Of a stretch of DNA of 64,000 bases, positions 20,507 to 34,100 are shown one piece after another (within the stretch, counting starts at the first letter, position 1; every line of letters starts with the position of its first letter). A program made the position numbers and the translations under genes. The notes beneath the pieces were generated by a model. It made no database searches. It saw only the letters and a list, made by a program, of their open reading frames with translations, and was not told the origin of the DNA. The stretch is from Ditylenchus dipsaci (taxonomy: Eukaryota; Nematoda; Chromadorea; Rhabditida; Anguinidae), in NCBI GenBank assembly GCA_004194705.1, contig SADC01000070.1, forward strand, positions 434,001 to 498,000, read 5' to 3'.

Positions 20507-22139
20507 TTAGGGATTACATTTGTCAGTGCATATTTGAACATACGCGGCTCGCAAATTTGTGAACATCATATCTATCTGCCCAGCTTCAATTATTTGAGGG
20601 CAAAAGTCAGATATCAGGCGGATTTCTGCTCCTAGATGTTGCAGCTGAGCACGCACCACTACCTAAAATTGATTTCATTTATTAACCCTAAAATTACGGC
20701 AAGATATTTTACAGTATAGAAAACTTGTTTTTTTTCTTAATCTACTGCCAAACAATATATTTCAATTTTTTACTCGAAAAATGGATTTTAAAGGCATATA
20801 AAAATAGGTTCGGAATCAACGGTTTTGGCAGAGCCAATTCGGACTGTTTGCAGGAACAAACCATGATACTTTTAAGGCAGGGATGTAGTACAAAGAAAGG
20901 CTGATATTATGCACAAAACAGTTTTGATTTATACTTTTTCTCAACGAGAAAAACACGTTTTCAGAAAAATAAGTGAGTTACTAATTTTATCTGTAAACCA
21001 TAGCTCATAAGGTTTTTGAAAAAAAAAATTAACACACTGCTAAATACAACAATGAATAAGCTTTCAAATGAGGTATTACTTGCCTTCAAGAGCAAAATAA
21101 AATATGTAAAACGTCTATTATTAAAAAAAAAATTAGATGGGTCGAAAATACCCACTGAGCAGTGTGAGAGTTAATCTACTTGCTGTGTTTTTTCTAATAG
21201 AAAGGCAGTCTCTACCAATTCATCAGTCTAGATAGATAGATCAGTCTAGATAAAAAAATTGCAAAGATTCTTTGTTCCAGAAGTATTTTAATTCTGCCAC
21301 AAAATCTTTTGGGTCTCAATAAACCAGCACCCGATTTTCAAAAAAAAAGTGCTGGTTTGATTAAGTTTTTATCGTGAAATTTAAAAAAAAACGTTATAAT
21401 CTTCTCACAAAAATTTACTTACATAGATAAATGCAGGCAAAAGTTCATCTCCAGTCCAAACGTGCGTTTTGCCCACTGAAGAGAACTGGGACACACACTA
21501 AAAAGTTTTTCAATATATTTAATGCTTTTTTGAATGTTTGAACCTACAGCGCTAATTTCAGAAAAAGTTTCAGCTAATATAGCCAATTTGTTGATAGGGT
21601 TGAATACTCCACTTAGACGTTGGAAAGTGTGGATGGCTGACTCGTAGAACTTGCGGCGAGCTGTTACTCTGATGGTAAATGTGTCCATTGCTTTGGTATT
21701 CTCACTGTCCGTTGGCCATAGTTCACTGCAAAATAATGGGTTGAACAGATTGTGTGTGTGAAAAAGTCGACAATTCTCAAAACAGCAGAAATGAGTTGGC
21801 AACCCACCTATTGACATCCAAGTATTTCAAAAGTCTAGCATCAGTGTAAGCATTGAGGTAGACCACCCTCTCCCAGTACTTCCTGTCCATTTCCTCACAT
21901 CTCACTGAATACATTATGAACAGCTCGGCGTAACTGAAATATCAAAGATAGCAGAGTGACAGCAATTGCAAATGCCACAAACCATTGAGAGAACAGATGG
22001 TGAATGACAAAATCACAGCAAGGCGTGGCCACTTGGAAGTCATCCCTGTTTTCCTCTCCAACTGATAGTGTTGTATCTTCTCGAAGACCAGCTTTGGATG
22101 TGGAGGGTAGCTGTTCCTCCGAAGATCTACTATTACTGC
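20507..22139 (-). CDS. Alsin exons 24-28: VPS9 Rab5-GEF domain and C-terminus
   Basis: Exon 25: [20 protein letters not shown]. Exon 26: [15 protein letters not shown]. Exon 27: [13 protein letters not shown], which carries the conserved Asp of the VPS9 catalytic helix. Exon 28: [20 protein letters not shown]...[13 protein letters not shown] then stop. A 62-bp intron (21486-21547) must be removed to restore the frame between exons 26 and 27; without it the catalytic motif is lost. Exon 28 lies 760 bp away and includes the stop at 20507-20509. Confidence 0.92.
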
Positions 22140-25100
22140 CTAAATACAGGCTTGAAATAGGAAACAAAACAAAGTCATGGTTGGATATTTAAAACCGAAT
22201 ATTTTTCGAATACTTCCTTTTAATACAAGGATCCCATAATTTTTTTTTAAAAATAAGTAAATTTTTTCAAAAAACTAAGATTTTTCCTTTAAAAGAGCAT
22301 ATTTTCAAAAAAAAAACTAAGATTTTCGGCACAAAAAATCAGTAGCTCTCGAATAATTTTAGAATAAACCTAAAAAAATAAGATTCGGGTGCCGAAATAA
22401 GTAGAATTCTTATAAAAAGTAGATATGGGATCCCTGCTCTAATACCAAAAGTCTTCTGAAATCTTAATCCGTTGATTTTGTTGACACTACTTAGATACAG
22501 CTATTTTCAGTACGAGAACCATCTCCTAGAACCAGTTCTAAGCTTTCTGAATTTATACGGACGAGGATTAACCCTCTTTTGCCGGTTGGCCATATTTTGG
22601 CCAGTTTGAAAATTCATCCCAAATAAGACTAATTGCTCACATACAGAAATATTTTTTTTAAAGATAGAGAAAAAGTCGGCGAACATTTTAGGGATGGAAA
22701 GACTGAACAGAAAACAAAAAGAAATTGCTAAAAATTCGATTAAAAGTTGTATTTTTGGCCGTTTTGTATCACACGATTTTATAACTTTCTCTGGTTTAGT
22801 AAAGCAATAATATCATTTACACCATGCTTTTGCTTATGTGATATAAAAGCACTATTCCTAAACATAGGAATGCATTTTTACCTGCAAGTGTGGAAATATA
22901 AAAGTTATATTTTCGAATCAATTATAATTGTGGCCATATTTTGGCCAACCGGCCTAAAGCGGTATTTTTCAAAAAACTATGTAATTCATTTATTTATTCA
23001 TCCATTTATCGGTTTTGGCCTACCCTTTTTAGTGAGTTTTTGTACTGTTTGCCACGTCGTTATTTTTTCAAACAAAAATGAATTCGAAAATTAGTTTAGC
23101 CATAATAGAAATGATTTGGAATACAAAAATCGAAAAATCAAGCATTCGCACCCTAGATGCAAAGAATGTAGAAAGCACCGATCAGTGACGTGCAAAAAGT
23201 GTTAAATACCGCTTCAAATTAAATTTTTTGAGTTTTTTGATGATTTGTAGGGGAGCATTGACGAAATTGTAAAAAAATTCTGAACAATTGTCTTGATAGT
23301 CAGTTTTTAAATTGGCGCCATAACTATTTTTACCGCTTTGAGCCGGTTGGCCAAATTTGGCCAATCCAGACTTCAACTTTTCTGGAATTTTTTTTCTGCC
23401 ATTGTTACTTTCTTCCCTGATTGCCTTATAAAAGTGCAAAAATCTATTAAAAAAGTGGCATCTACGAGACGCCGGCAAAAGAGGTTTAAAGAAGAAATTG
23501 TGGTGTTAGTCATGACGTGTCGAGAACTTTTTTATACAGTGTACTCTCCATAAAACGGCACCCCGATAAACCACACTGTAAAAAAGCCGGATTTGGCTGG
23601 CCGACAAATAAATTCGACAAAGCTTAATCCCGATAAACCGGCACCCTTGACAAAGTGGTCCCAGGAGTGCCGGTTTATCGAGAGTAGACTGTAATGGAAA
23701 CCTCCAAAAGTAAGATGATGAATGGTCATGGATCGATAATCACCCTGCGAAACTGCGGAAATTTAATTAAATAACACGTTAAATCAAAATCATTGAATCG
23801 ATATACCCATACAGTTAAAACCAATTAGTCACTCAGAGAAATAGATTTGAAACTAGCTGGCTTACCCCTAACTGGAGACTCTTCTTCTGCAGTAGTTTCT
23901 AGATTGGCCAGATTTGCCAAAGATTCTATGGAGAGAGTTTCTTCCGTGGATGTGCTCGAACAGCTGTGGGTTGTGGTAGTGCAAGATGAAAAACTGTTTC
24001 CTCGGGTGTTGGGCACAGCCATATACATGTCTTCAGGTGGAGGCAGCTTAGGAAACAGTCGTCTGACCACCTCATAGGTGCGTCTGATTAATGAATGTAA
24101 CTCCAGGATGGATGCATCATACATGACAGAGTGGGTGCCGATGTTGTTGTAGGATTGACAAAACACTTCAACCACGCCTCGGATAAGTCTGTTTAGGGGG
24201 TGGTGGAAGGTGGTGATGCACTGAAATAGATTTTATGTGGTTTTGAGTTTGGTTTGAGATGTCTCGTATCTGATATTTTAGGTGTTCGACACCTCAGGTC
24301 TAGAATTTCGGGGTACCTGAAACTACCCACAGGCAGAACCTTTTGGGTTCTTGATCTGAGTACCTGAATATAATCCTGGCATGAAAATTCTAAGTATCTG
24401 GCAAGAACCCTTTAGATAGAGCTGTATCATTTTGCGCGATTAGACGAAACTGAATAGAAGCTTTTGAGTTTTTAATCCATGATTCTTAATCGGCCTGCAT
24501 TTTTGGAAAAGTTAGATATTCCGCGGAATCAGATCCAATTTTCGATTGCGGGTGCGGTCTGCATACTAAAGTACCTGAAAAAATCTAATTACACAAAAAT
24601 CTGTTAGATTCTTTAGTTTCTTCTCTCTCATAAATCGGTAATTTTTTAGAAATCGGCCTGCCAAAATAGATGCTAAATTCCCAGCATCCGGCCAGCAGAA
24701 AAAAGTTCTAATCTTTCAAGTGCCCTACTTGTTAGACAAATTGCAGGACCTACCAGATGCCAAAACTCAGCCACTGTAGCGTAATAAGTGCTTGACCATT
24801 GCAGGTCATTGCCAGGGATTCGCTCCAGTCTATCGTCAAATTTCAACCTGGAAACTTGTTGCGTTTGACGTAAACTAGAAAAGGCTGTAAAAATGCCTCA
24901 AACTTAGTAAACAAAATACCCTCTTTGTAGTTTCAGCTTGGCCAAGGTGGAGACCAGTCTGTTCCAAGCCCTTTTGCTGATTTCCATGGCTTCATGATCA
25001 GCTTCCAGGCTTGCCCAGCTGTCGTCATGCTCGCCCCTGAGTGTTTGCAGCCCAACTTCCGCTCCTATATCATCCAGATCATCTTCCAAGAAATGCGCAA

Positions 25101-28100
25101 ATAACTCTACCCATTTCACTTCTGCTGGTACTGCCCACTGATTTTCTATCGGCTCTTTTCTGGAATTTTATTAAAGGTTATGTATATTCAAGTGTGCTAT
25201 ATTCCACTTACTCAATAATGTGTATTTCAGCCCCAAAAGCATTTATGTTTAGGTTGGTTCGTGTGTAGATGGCATTAGTGATACGCAATTCACCCGATAA
25301 AATGTTGCCATACATGGATCCTGTGATTTTGTCGAATGGTGTCAGTTGGAGAACACCCTACAAATTAAAAGTTTTCATAAGTTTTCAGTCGTTTTTAAAA
25401 GTAGTTTAAGGTCATCAATATCAGATTTGATGCGAAATGAGTGAAAAATGGAACGATTCAAAAAAATTTGCTCGTCCCCGCCTTAACTTTTCATAACGCA
25501 CAGGCATGCCCCTTTAAATTACTTATACCACCCTCAAATTTTACATTTTCATTGTTCTTTGAAATTTTCTTATAATTTTAAATCTTTTTACACTAGCGTT
25601 TAGCCCTGGATATAACCTTTACGGCTCTATCCCATTATCTGGTAGTCGGTCGTCGGCTCGATTCCTGTTGAAAGCAACACTTTTTCTTGACTTTTACCTA
25701 AATGCGAAATTTTAATTCTCGTTTGAATTTACCTGGTACCCGCCTTTCAAAATACTCCCATCGGTGGCGAGCACGCCCTTTTAATAGAGTTTATTTTGAT
25801 ATCGTTTTAACCAAATCCTAATTTTAGTACGTACAATCCAAACTCACTTTGCCATTAGCCACTCCAATTTTCTCAAATTCTCCTTCGAAACTAGCTGGAG
25901 GTGCTCTGGGACCTTGGTTGGTCATTCCTCCGAAGCTTTTTTCGCCTGCATCCATTTGTTCATAGACCACAGTGCCTCGGACAAACCTATTCCTCTCCCA
26001 AATGCCTTCATGGTAAGTGCCATCAATGGATATGAGACAGCCTTTGCCGTGTTTCTGGTCATCAAACCAGATGCCCAAGTATCTCTCCCGATTGGTAGAT
26101 TGCACTCCATAACCATGCTTCACACCGTTCTCCCACGCGCCCACATACACTACCTGACCAATTTGAGGCTGGACTGAGCGCATAACACCATGTCCGTGAG
26201 GCTGGCCCATCTGACAATAGCCTACAAAAATTTTAATTTTTAATCTTTTTTAGCTAAAATATGGCAAAGTAAACCCTTGGCGGGCCAGCCGGTTACCAGG
26301 GGTGACGTTTAATCGGGGGTTGACTTTATGTAATACGCCCAAATCAAAGTTTTTTCTATTTTTTTATCTGATTTGGTGGAGGGAGGATTGGGAGCCCTGT
26401 TTTCGCCTAACTTTGATAATGATGCTCAAAATGACTTAGAATGAGACCAGTTCTAAACTGTAGAGCTTCTCATATTCTACAGTTATTTGTTTTGACTACA
26501 GTTATTATCAGGTCAAAAACTGACCATTTTGGAACCTTTGCTTGACGGTACAAATGCGCCATATTCCAAAAAAGTCAGAAATGACAAAAAAAATTACGTG
26601 AGTACGTTTTATACTCCATTTACAAACCTCTTTTAAAAACAAATCTACCTTCATAAGTATCTCCATTGGCCCATTCTATAGAGGCTAATCCATGCACTTT
26701 CCCACTTTTCCACTGACCCTTATACACATTCCATTTATCACTAGCGGGTCTATTGGTCAGTCCCTGTCCTGAACATCCTCCCCAACAATGGTGATGCCTC
26801 AGTGGATGTGAAGAACACACTGCTAATCAAAGGGCCTGGCGTTATAGACTCCAGGGGCAATTTCATAGTACCCAAGCCTTGGATTTGGCCTTCATGAAAT
26901 TTGCCGTGGTACTCTTTGCCGTTGGGAAACCTCAAAGTTCCGCTAATAAATTTTGTGTTTTAGATCTAGATTTTTCGCTACTGTAGATTCAAACCTCCCA
27001 TGAGGCAGTCCAGCTTTCCAAGAGCCAATGTAAGTGGCCCTTTGTAGGTGGGATGCGCGGTGGAAAATTTGTGTCTAAATTTCAAAGGTAAGACTCAATT
27101 GGACTGGATCGAAAAAATCCTGAGATATCAATATCAGTTCCAATTCTGTGTATGCTCTTTTTATAACACGAAAAAGTCTACTTACTCGCCGTGGCGATTG
27201 GGCGAAAGCCTTATTTGTTCAGATCCTAGGGACTCTAGAGAGTTGTAGTCGCGTGCTAGTTTGTGCTTCTTCATTAGGAACACGGACTCCAAAAAATCTC
27301 GCTGAAAAATATATTTTAGGCTTTGTGAAAATGAGCCTGTGTGGTTGTTTCAGTTGTGTAAAAATATTTCTTTTGGCAAAAACGAGTAGGAAAGCCAATA
27401 AATGAACTATGTTAACAAAATCTCCACTCACCTTCATTTGAAAACTCGGAAATTCAATATGGAATTCATATTCAGGGGCAATGATTCTGGCTGAGAATAC
27501 TTCGGGCTCAGCACCTTTACCAGTCTCAGTAGAAGCATCCTTAAATTCGCTACTGTTTCCAGACGGTTTTTGACCATTTCTGACTAAGCCATCTGTGACC
27601 CAAACCAGCGGGTAGTCCATAAGGATGTAATCCTGCTTTTGGATAATAGCAATGGAATTGTTGAATACGATTAAGGCCAGCCACCCTCTGCCCAGAAGAT
27701 TTCTAAATGTTACCGTATAATATACCTGCAATTTAACTTTTGGTGGTGCCGGCCGCTTCGTTGTTAAGCTAATATGAGACTGGGGCTTGCAGTCTCCGCT
27801 GGTACCAGACCTTGCCCATCCTCAGTGCCAATGTTTTCTTATTTGTTGTCCGGTGCCGCCAAATTCTCGGCGGCAAAATTTTTAAGGCCTGGGGACTGTG
27901 GCGGCAATGGTAAAAAAAAAGCTAAATATAGGTAGGTGAGAACCATTTGGCTTACCTAATAGCCGATGATGAAGACTTGTTTCCATTACTGACTTCACAC
28001 CTGATTTTGACTGCTTGCCCTGCATTTGCTGTCACATTGTGTTCGGTGGACCAGAGAAGCAGGCGGTGGGGTGCTCTGAGGGACTTGTCAAAACCACCGC

Positions 28101-31100
28101 TGGACAAACTTTGGTGGAAAAAGTTGCAAGTTTTGGAAGCTATGGAGTCGTTCTTCTCTAACACATGTTCAAACACTTTCCAGTACGTGGCTGGTAGGGT
28201 GGACTGCTGTACAAAATGGTTTATTTTTTCTTATTTTTTCTGAGAATTGTAGATATTTTAAGTAGGGAGGTGCTGTTACAGTTAATTTGGCCCTAATCGC
28301 TTTTTGGATAACCAGGTTTTGGCATACCGTATTTTCTCTATTAGAATGGCACTCTCTACCCTATCATTTTTGGACTTGTATTTCAGAGTAAAGGCTATTT
28401 TTCATTGACAATTTCCCAATTTTTAAAGGGTTTAAAAATTAAAAAGCATGCACTTCTAATAAAGAAAATAGGGTATCCGATTTTCGGTTCCGATATTTTA
28501 GTTTGTTTTGCTCGATTAACGGGCAGGAGTGATATGCGGCAAATCAAATTGCGGCAAATCACAGTGACCACTTCTCGATTGGTTCTAAGACCAAAACTAT
28601 GAGCGTTCTACCCGTTATTGTCCATCTAGCACTTAAGAATTATTGAAGTTTGCTACAATTTCGCTATATCCGAACGAAGTTTGTCATTGCGACAATTGTC
28701 ACTATATAATCTTGCCGCAATTTGAATTGTCGCAATGTGATTTGCCGCATCTTACTCTTGCGGCGGTTAACCGGCATGGACCCGGTTTTCGGTTTTTTTT
28801 GTCGTTAACTGACCAGAATGTGGCTGTTTTCAGTTGCCGCTTTACCAGATTTTCGATAAGCGACCCATAACTGTCCCAGTTATTAGGCAAACTTTTTACT
28901 TGATATAGGCAGCTGCCTAGTTTTGAATTTTTATAGCTTGTGATCCATAGCAACTGATAAACGCTAGAAAGCTGATAAATCTACCCTTCCACAACATCTT
29001 TAATCACAGTCATTTGGACCAAAAAAGTATTATTTTAATTTTGCTCCATTCTGTAAGTAAGTGCAGTGAATTGTTTTTTTTAAATGTTTGATCACACATT
29101 TATTGATGTTTTGCAATGTATATTTGCAACTGTGACAACTATCTTCCAATTGCCCCAACTTCTGAATTATGTGTTTGTTGGTCAGGCAAAGAAGGAACTT
29201 GGAATATACCGGTTTGCTGGCGCCATCATTCTCCAGCTATTTTCATGCATTTATTCTTCCCCTCTTGATCAATACCATAATGGAGAAAATAGCAAGAAAT
29301 TCCATCTCGTGTTCACAAAATTATTGCTCGAGTTTTCGAAGGGCTGAATGACTTCCTCAATCACCACTACCCATCCATCTCTACAATTTACTTCTCCACA
29401 AATGTTTTTGTTCAATAGAATTTTTGCGCACAATATGTGATCAAGTGTTGTTGAACTGTTTGATTAAAGTACACACCTTGGTTCATCAATGGTGGTGTTG
29501 GTAACTACCCACTTCCTCACATTTTAACATCTAAGAATCTCTTAATTTTAATCAAGTCTGTGCAAACCAACCGAAAAACCTCACAGCTATGTCTTCATTA
29601 TCTTAAAAATAAATGCCCAACATCCAATACCAGGTTGTCCGGAAAGTCCTTGAACCAAACTGTTTCAAGGATCAGCTTTCCGATGGGTTGCAATTTTTTT
29701 TTATTCATAAAAATTTCGAAAAGGTTTTGATGGCTTTCAAAATTATTTTTTTCAAAGGCTGCCCTCATACTCTCGCGGACACGAGAAAAGTGCCGCTAAA
29801 GCCACGGGATACGGCTATTTTTAATCCTGGGCAACAGATTCAAGAGTAAATCGACCCTGCTCTACACGATGGAACTAACAGTATATACGATAGTATATAC
29901 TGTTTAGACATTCAGAAATCGAAGTCTCGAAGTCCTGTCCCGCGGTACGAATCTGGGGATTTCTTGCATGCCGGACTGGAAACATCCAAGCACCGAAATC
30001 GCACAGAACATGAGTTATTGAATGCTCACATTGATGCTTATAGATATTATAATGCTGAAGATTTGAATTGATTTGTTAGGTTTGATTTTGTTGTTGATTT
30101 GAATAAATTGAAGACCTTGGTTACAATAATAGTAAAAATGACAATTCTAAACATTTAACTTTTTTCACTAAAATAAAGTAAAATGGCAAGCTGAAAGGAA
30201 AGGCAAAGTGAAAGGCAAACTAAAAGGAGAGGCAGAGTTAATTTGCCTTCACTTTCACTTTGCCCTTCAACTTGCCTTTACTTTTAATTTTAATTTGCCT
30301 TTCCTTTTGAAAACACTGCTCAACACCCCCTCCCTTGAAATTTTTATCTGAAAAATGTCGTGCACAGCCCTAAAATGTCAGCAACTTTGTGAAATCTCTA
30401 TTTTTGAAAATTTAACCAAATTAAACTTTTTATACACCAAAAAGGTTTGAATTAGCAAAAAACCAATGATTGAATACTCAAAATTCCTGAGAGAATTAGT
30501 GCTGCTGAAATATTTGCTGCTACCGTATTTCCTCTAATAGCCGCCCCGGGGCGCTTATTTTTTGAATGGCCTCTAGGGGGGCGCTTATTAGAGGGGGGCG
30601 GCTATTAGGGGGGGCGCTTATATTTTCAACCAGTCGGCGCCGCAGGCGCCGACAAAAAAATTTGAAAACACAATGGAAGCGAGGTAAATTTTTATTCAAA
30701 TTTCATAACAACAAAAAATTAACAAACAATCAAATACAATGTAGCTCTGGAATTGTTCGCTTTCATCGCTTTCATAGTTTGCGATGAGATCCATGGCGCT
30801 AAAAAAGGAGCGTAAAAACAGCAAAAATCACCGCACAAACTGGAAAAAAATTGACAATGATTTGACAACAACAAAAATTGCACAGAAAATTTTTTCCAGT
30901 CAAGACAAATTTGAATGCGATTTTTTGAGGGGCGCTTATTAGAGGGGGGCGCTTATTTTTTGGATGACCTCTAGGGGGGGCGCTTATTAGAGGGGGGCGG
31001 CTATTAGAGGGGGGCGCCTATTAGAGGAAATACGGTAAGTTCTTCAAAAATGATGTTTGTCCGCTAGCGCATTAATGTGTTCATTGGATTAGAGGCGGTG

Positions 31101-34100
31101 AAGGACGCATTCCAAGACAGCTTTACTAGATGGTTTTGCTTGCTAGACGATTACTTTTAAGTACAGTAAAAATGTCGATCAACTGTACTCCTTAAAATCG
31201 CCTCTGGGCCGTTATATCGACGGGACCGTTAAGTAGAGGGTGTAAATTTAGTTATCTTGAGCCCAGGAAGGAGCTCGTTAAATCGAGATTTGACTTTAAA
31301 CACATTCCATTAAATACCGTTTTGATCAATTTTTGTCTAAAAAAGTGGCCCTTTTATCCAACATTTATTGGTATTTTTCGGTTTACCCTTTATTTTTGAA
31401 AAATCACCTAAAATCAGCTACTGAACTGCTTTTCTCTGCTTTTCACTATAAAATAAGCATTTTTTAACATTTTCTGCCTTAAAAATCAAAAACTTGAGTC
31501 AAAATTGAGCTTTTGAAATTTTTTAAAATATTTTTTCCCGAAAATAAAGGTTTTGACGTAAAATGTCAAATATTCTGAAAAATTTCGTTGCCAAATAAAA
31601 TAAATATTTTAAATAAAGTTCAGGTGTGTGCCATGTAATAAAATCCGAAACAGCGCGATACCTAAACTATGACTCTACAGTCAATTCGCATTTTTTAAAA
31701 TTTAATTGCAGACACGGTCTAGACGTCTAGTTTTGTGTAGGGGCTCGCCGAAATGCCGTTAAATTGGAGGTTGATTGCACTAAAAAAGAGCAACAGTGGT
31801 TGTTGTAATGTGTCTTTTTGTCCTTTTATTTCGCTTTACAGTTAATTGTGGTATTAATGAACCGTCAGAGAAAACTTTTTTTATTAAATTGAAAAATTAT
31901 TTCTACACGTTTTCAGATAAAATAAAACTTTTTAATTTTTTTACTCGCTAAATATCATCTTATTTCTACTGTTTTAGATTTTCTAAAGCCTATTAAACAT
32001 GATTTAGGGTGCAGTCAATGGCCCTGTTCACCTTTACGGGGCATTATTTTGCCTTGGTCCCCCTGTTTTTTTTTTTGCATTTTCTCATTTTTAGCCTTGG
32101 TCCCCCTGTTGTTTTTCGCAGAAAATTTTTAATCTCTCTTTGCTTTAATGATAATTTATTTATTATCAATACAATAACAATAAACTCAAATTTCACATTC
32201 GATACAGGAAATACATGAAATAATCAAAACTGATAAACCAACGATATTTGCGCTAAGAATTTAGTCAAGAAATCCCATTTTCTTGCACGACAATTCTGAC
32301 GGAAAACGGCTTCTTGCACGTAGGATGCCACGAGCAAATCGCTAGTTCCATAGAGTCGTTTTACTTTGTGCTTCATGTCTAACCTTCGATATGCCGGCCA
32401 TTCATCACTGATTATTGTCGTTCTTGAACTGTCCACCATTAAAATGCATCAATTTCTAAAAATGTTGCAGTACGTGATCGAATATGATTCTTTATCAAAC
32501 GAAGAAGAGTTTTTTCTTTCGATCCTTGACCCTAACAGCAAATGCTAAACCACCTAAATTATTTATGATGACAAGATTAGTTAACGGTATTTTTGAATCC
32601 TTACCAACTCCACGTCCGCGCCACCAAACACCGACTGACTTGAACCTCTTCTGTATCGACCACGGCTATACCTTCTCTTGCAGATGGAAGACTCATCTAT
32701 TTCTATGTAGCTTCCAGGTCCTCCTAGCTTCGGTTGATTATGACAATAGCTGAACATTCATCTATCATAATGCAAAAATACTTTGTGCGAAAGAACTTAA
32801 AATCAAAACATACTTCTGACAAATCTCCCTGCATAAGTTCAGCCAATCACAAGTGTGCTGTGTACTCAATCCAGTTTCTTTCGAAATTTGCTTATTTGAA
32901 TAATCGTTAGCCCACATATAGAAGATGATCAACCACTGTTGCAAACGTAGATGAGAACGCTCGAAAAAAGAACCTTTTCGTATTGTCTTCCGCGAGCAAA
33001 GCTTCTGCTTTTGGATACAGCGCCACTAAACGAGGAAAAACATGCAATTAAATAAAAATGCAAGATACCTGAATGTTGTCGCTTATGTCTGCTCTCAGTT
33101 CGATTAACATTGGCTTTTCACAATTGTTGCAGAAGGCTTCATTATTGATAAGATTGCAACCTACGAAGAACTTCAGGGACTGCTTGCTGCTATAGAGAAA
33201 TATTTCCTTCAGCCGGAGAGAAACAACATTCGGAAATTCCACAGAAGAGAAAATTTTTGAGCGTGGCATTGACCGTCAAAGGCACTAAAAAATAATATAG
33301 ACGATGTAACAAATATGCGAACTCTGCAAAAAAACCACAGGGGGACCAAGGCGAAAAATGAGAAAATGCAAAAAAAACAACAGGGGGACCAAGGCAAAAT
33401 AATGCCCCGTAAAGGTGAATAGGGCCATACTTTTTTAGAATTCTTTGGTTTAAATTTTGCTTTTGTATTGGGAGACCAAGAATTTAATTTTATTTCAAAA
33501 AAATTCTTAATCGCTAGCCATAAACCCGTAATCCTTTAATTTTAGGCTACTTGGAGCATCTTTGGATGTGATGAAGGTAAAATGACCTTGTTATGCAGTC
33601 CACCCCTCCACGCACCCTCACAAGCTCCCCTCCCCCCTCTTTGTGCATTCATACACTAAACGCAAACTTCATTTTTTAGAATACTTTTAGCCAAGATCAA
33701 CCAAGGCGGTCGATTCAAAAGTCGATTTTTATTTGTCCTCTTTCTCAAGAATCAATTTTTAATCCGACCCTAGTAAATATTCAGTTCTGCATCCAATTTC
33801 ACCTACTTTGATATCCGAACTTTTGAGTGAGTGTGTCACACACTTTTTTAGTTCCTCTTCTGCTACAAAAAGTGATCAAGAAGAGACCTCAGCACCAACT
33901 AATTGGATTAATGATGGCGCCACCCAGCAGCTACACATGATCATATTCACAGAAACCAGACCAGCAAAACTGAGAGGAACACCAATGATACCCCAAAATA
34001 ATCGAGATGGGTGGTAGATCGCTGCGGATTTATCAATTACCAATATTCCAATGCACTCAATTCACACCTAGAGATCACAGACTAGTCGATATTATGGTTG

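Larger units (their letters stand above)
28207..32019. other. First part of the 17-kb alsin intron 12
   Basis: No host gene. Recognisable pieces: a TTAA-flanked element (28520-28766), a half TACCGTA end near 28327, a mariner-like CCAGGTTGTCCGGAAAGTCC fragment at about 29631, an iterated AAAGGCAAA motif at 30180-30310, and the TACCGTA element 30521-31037. Open frames at 28405-28870 and 29084-29350 are unconvincing. Confidence 0.5.
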
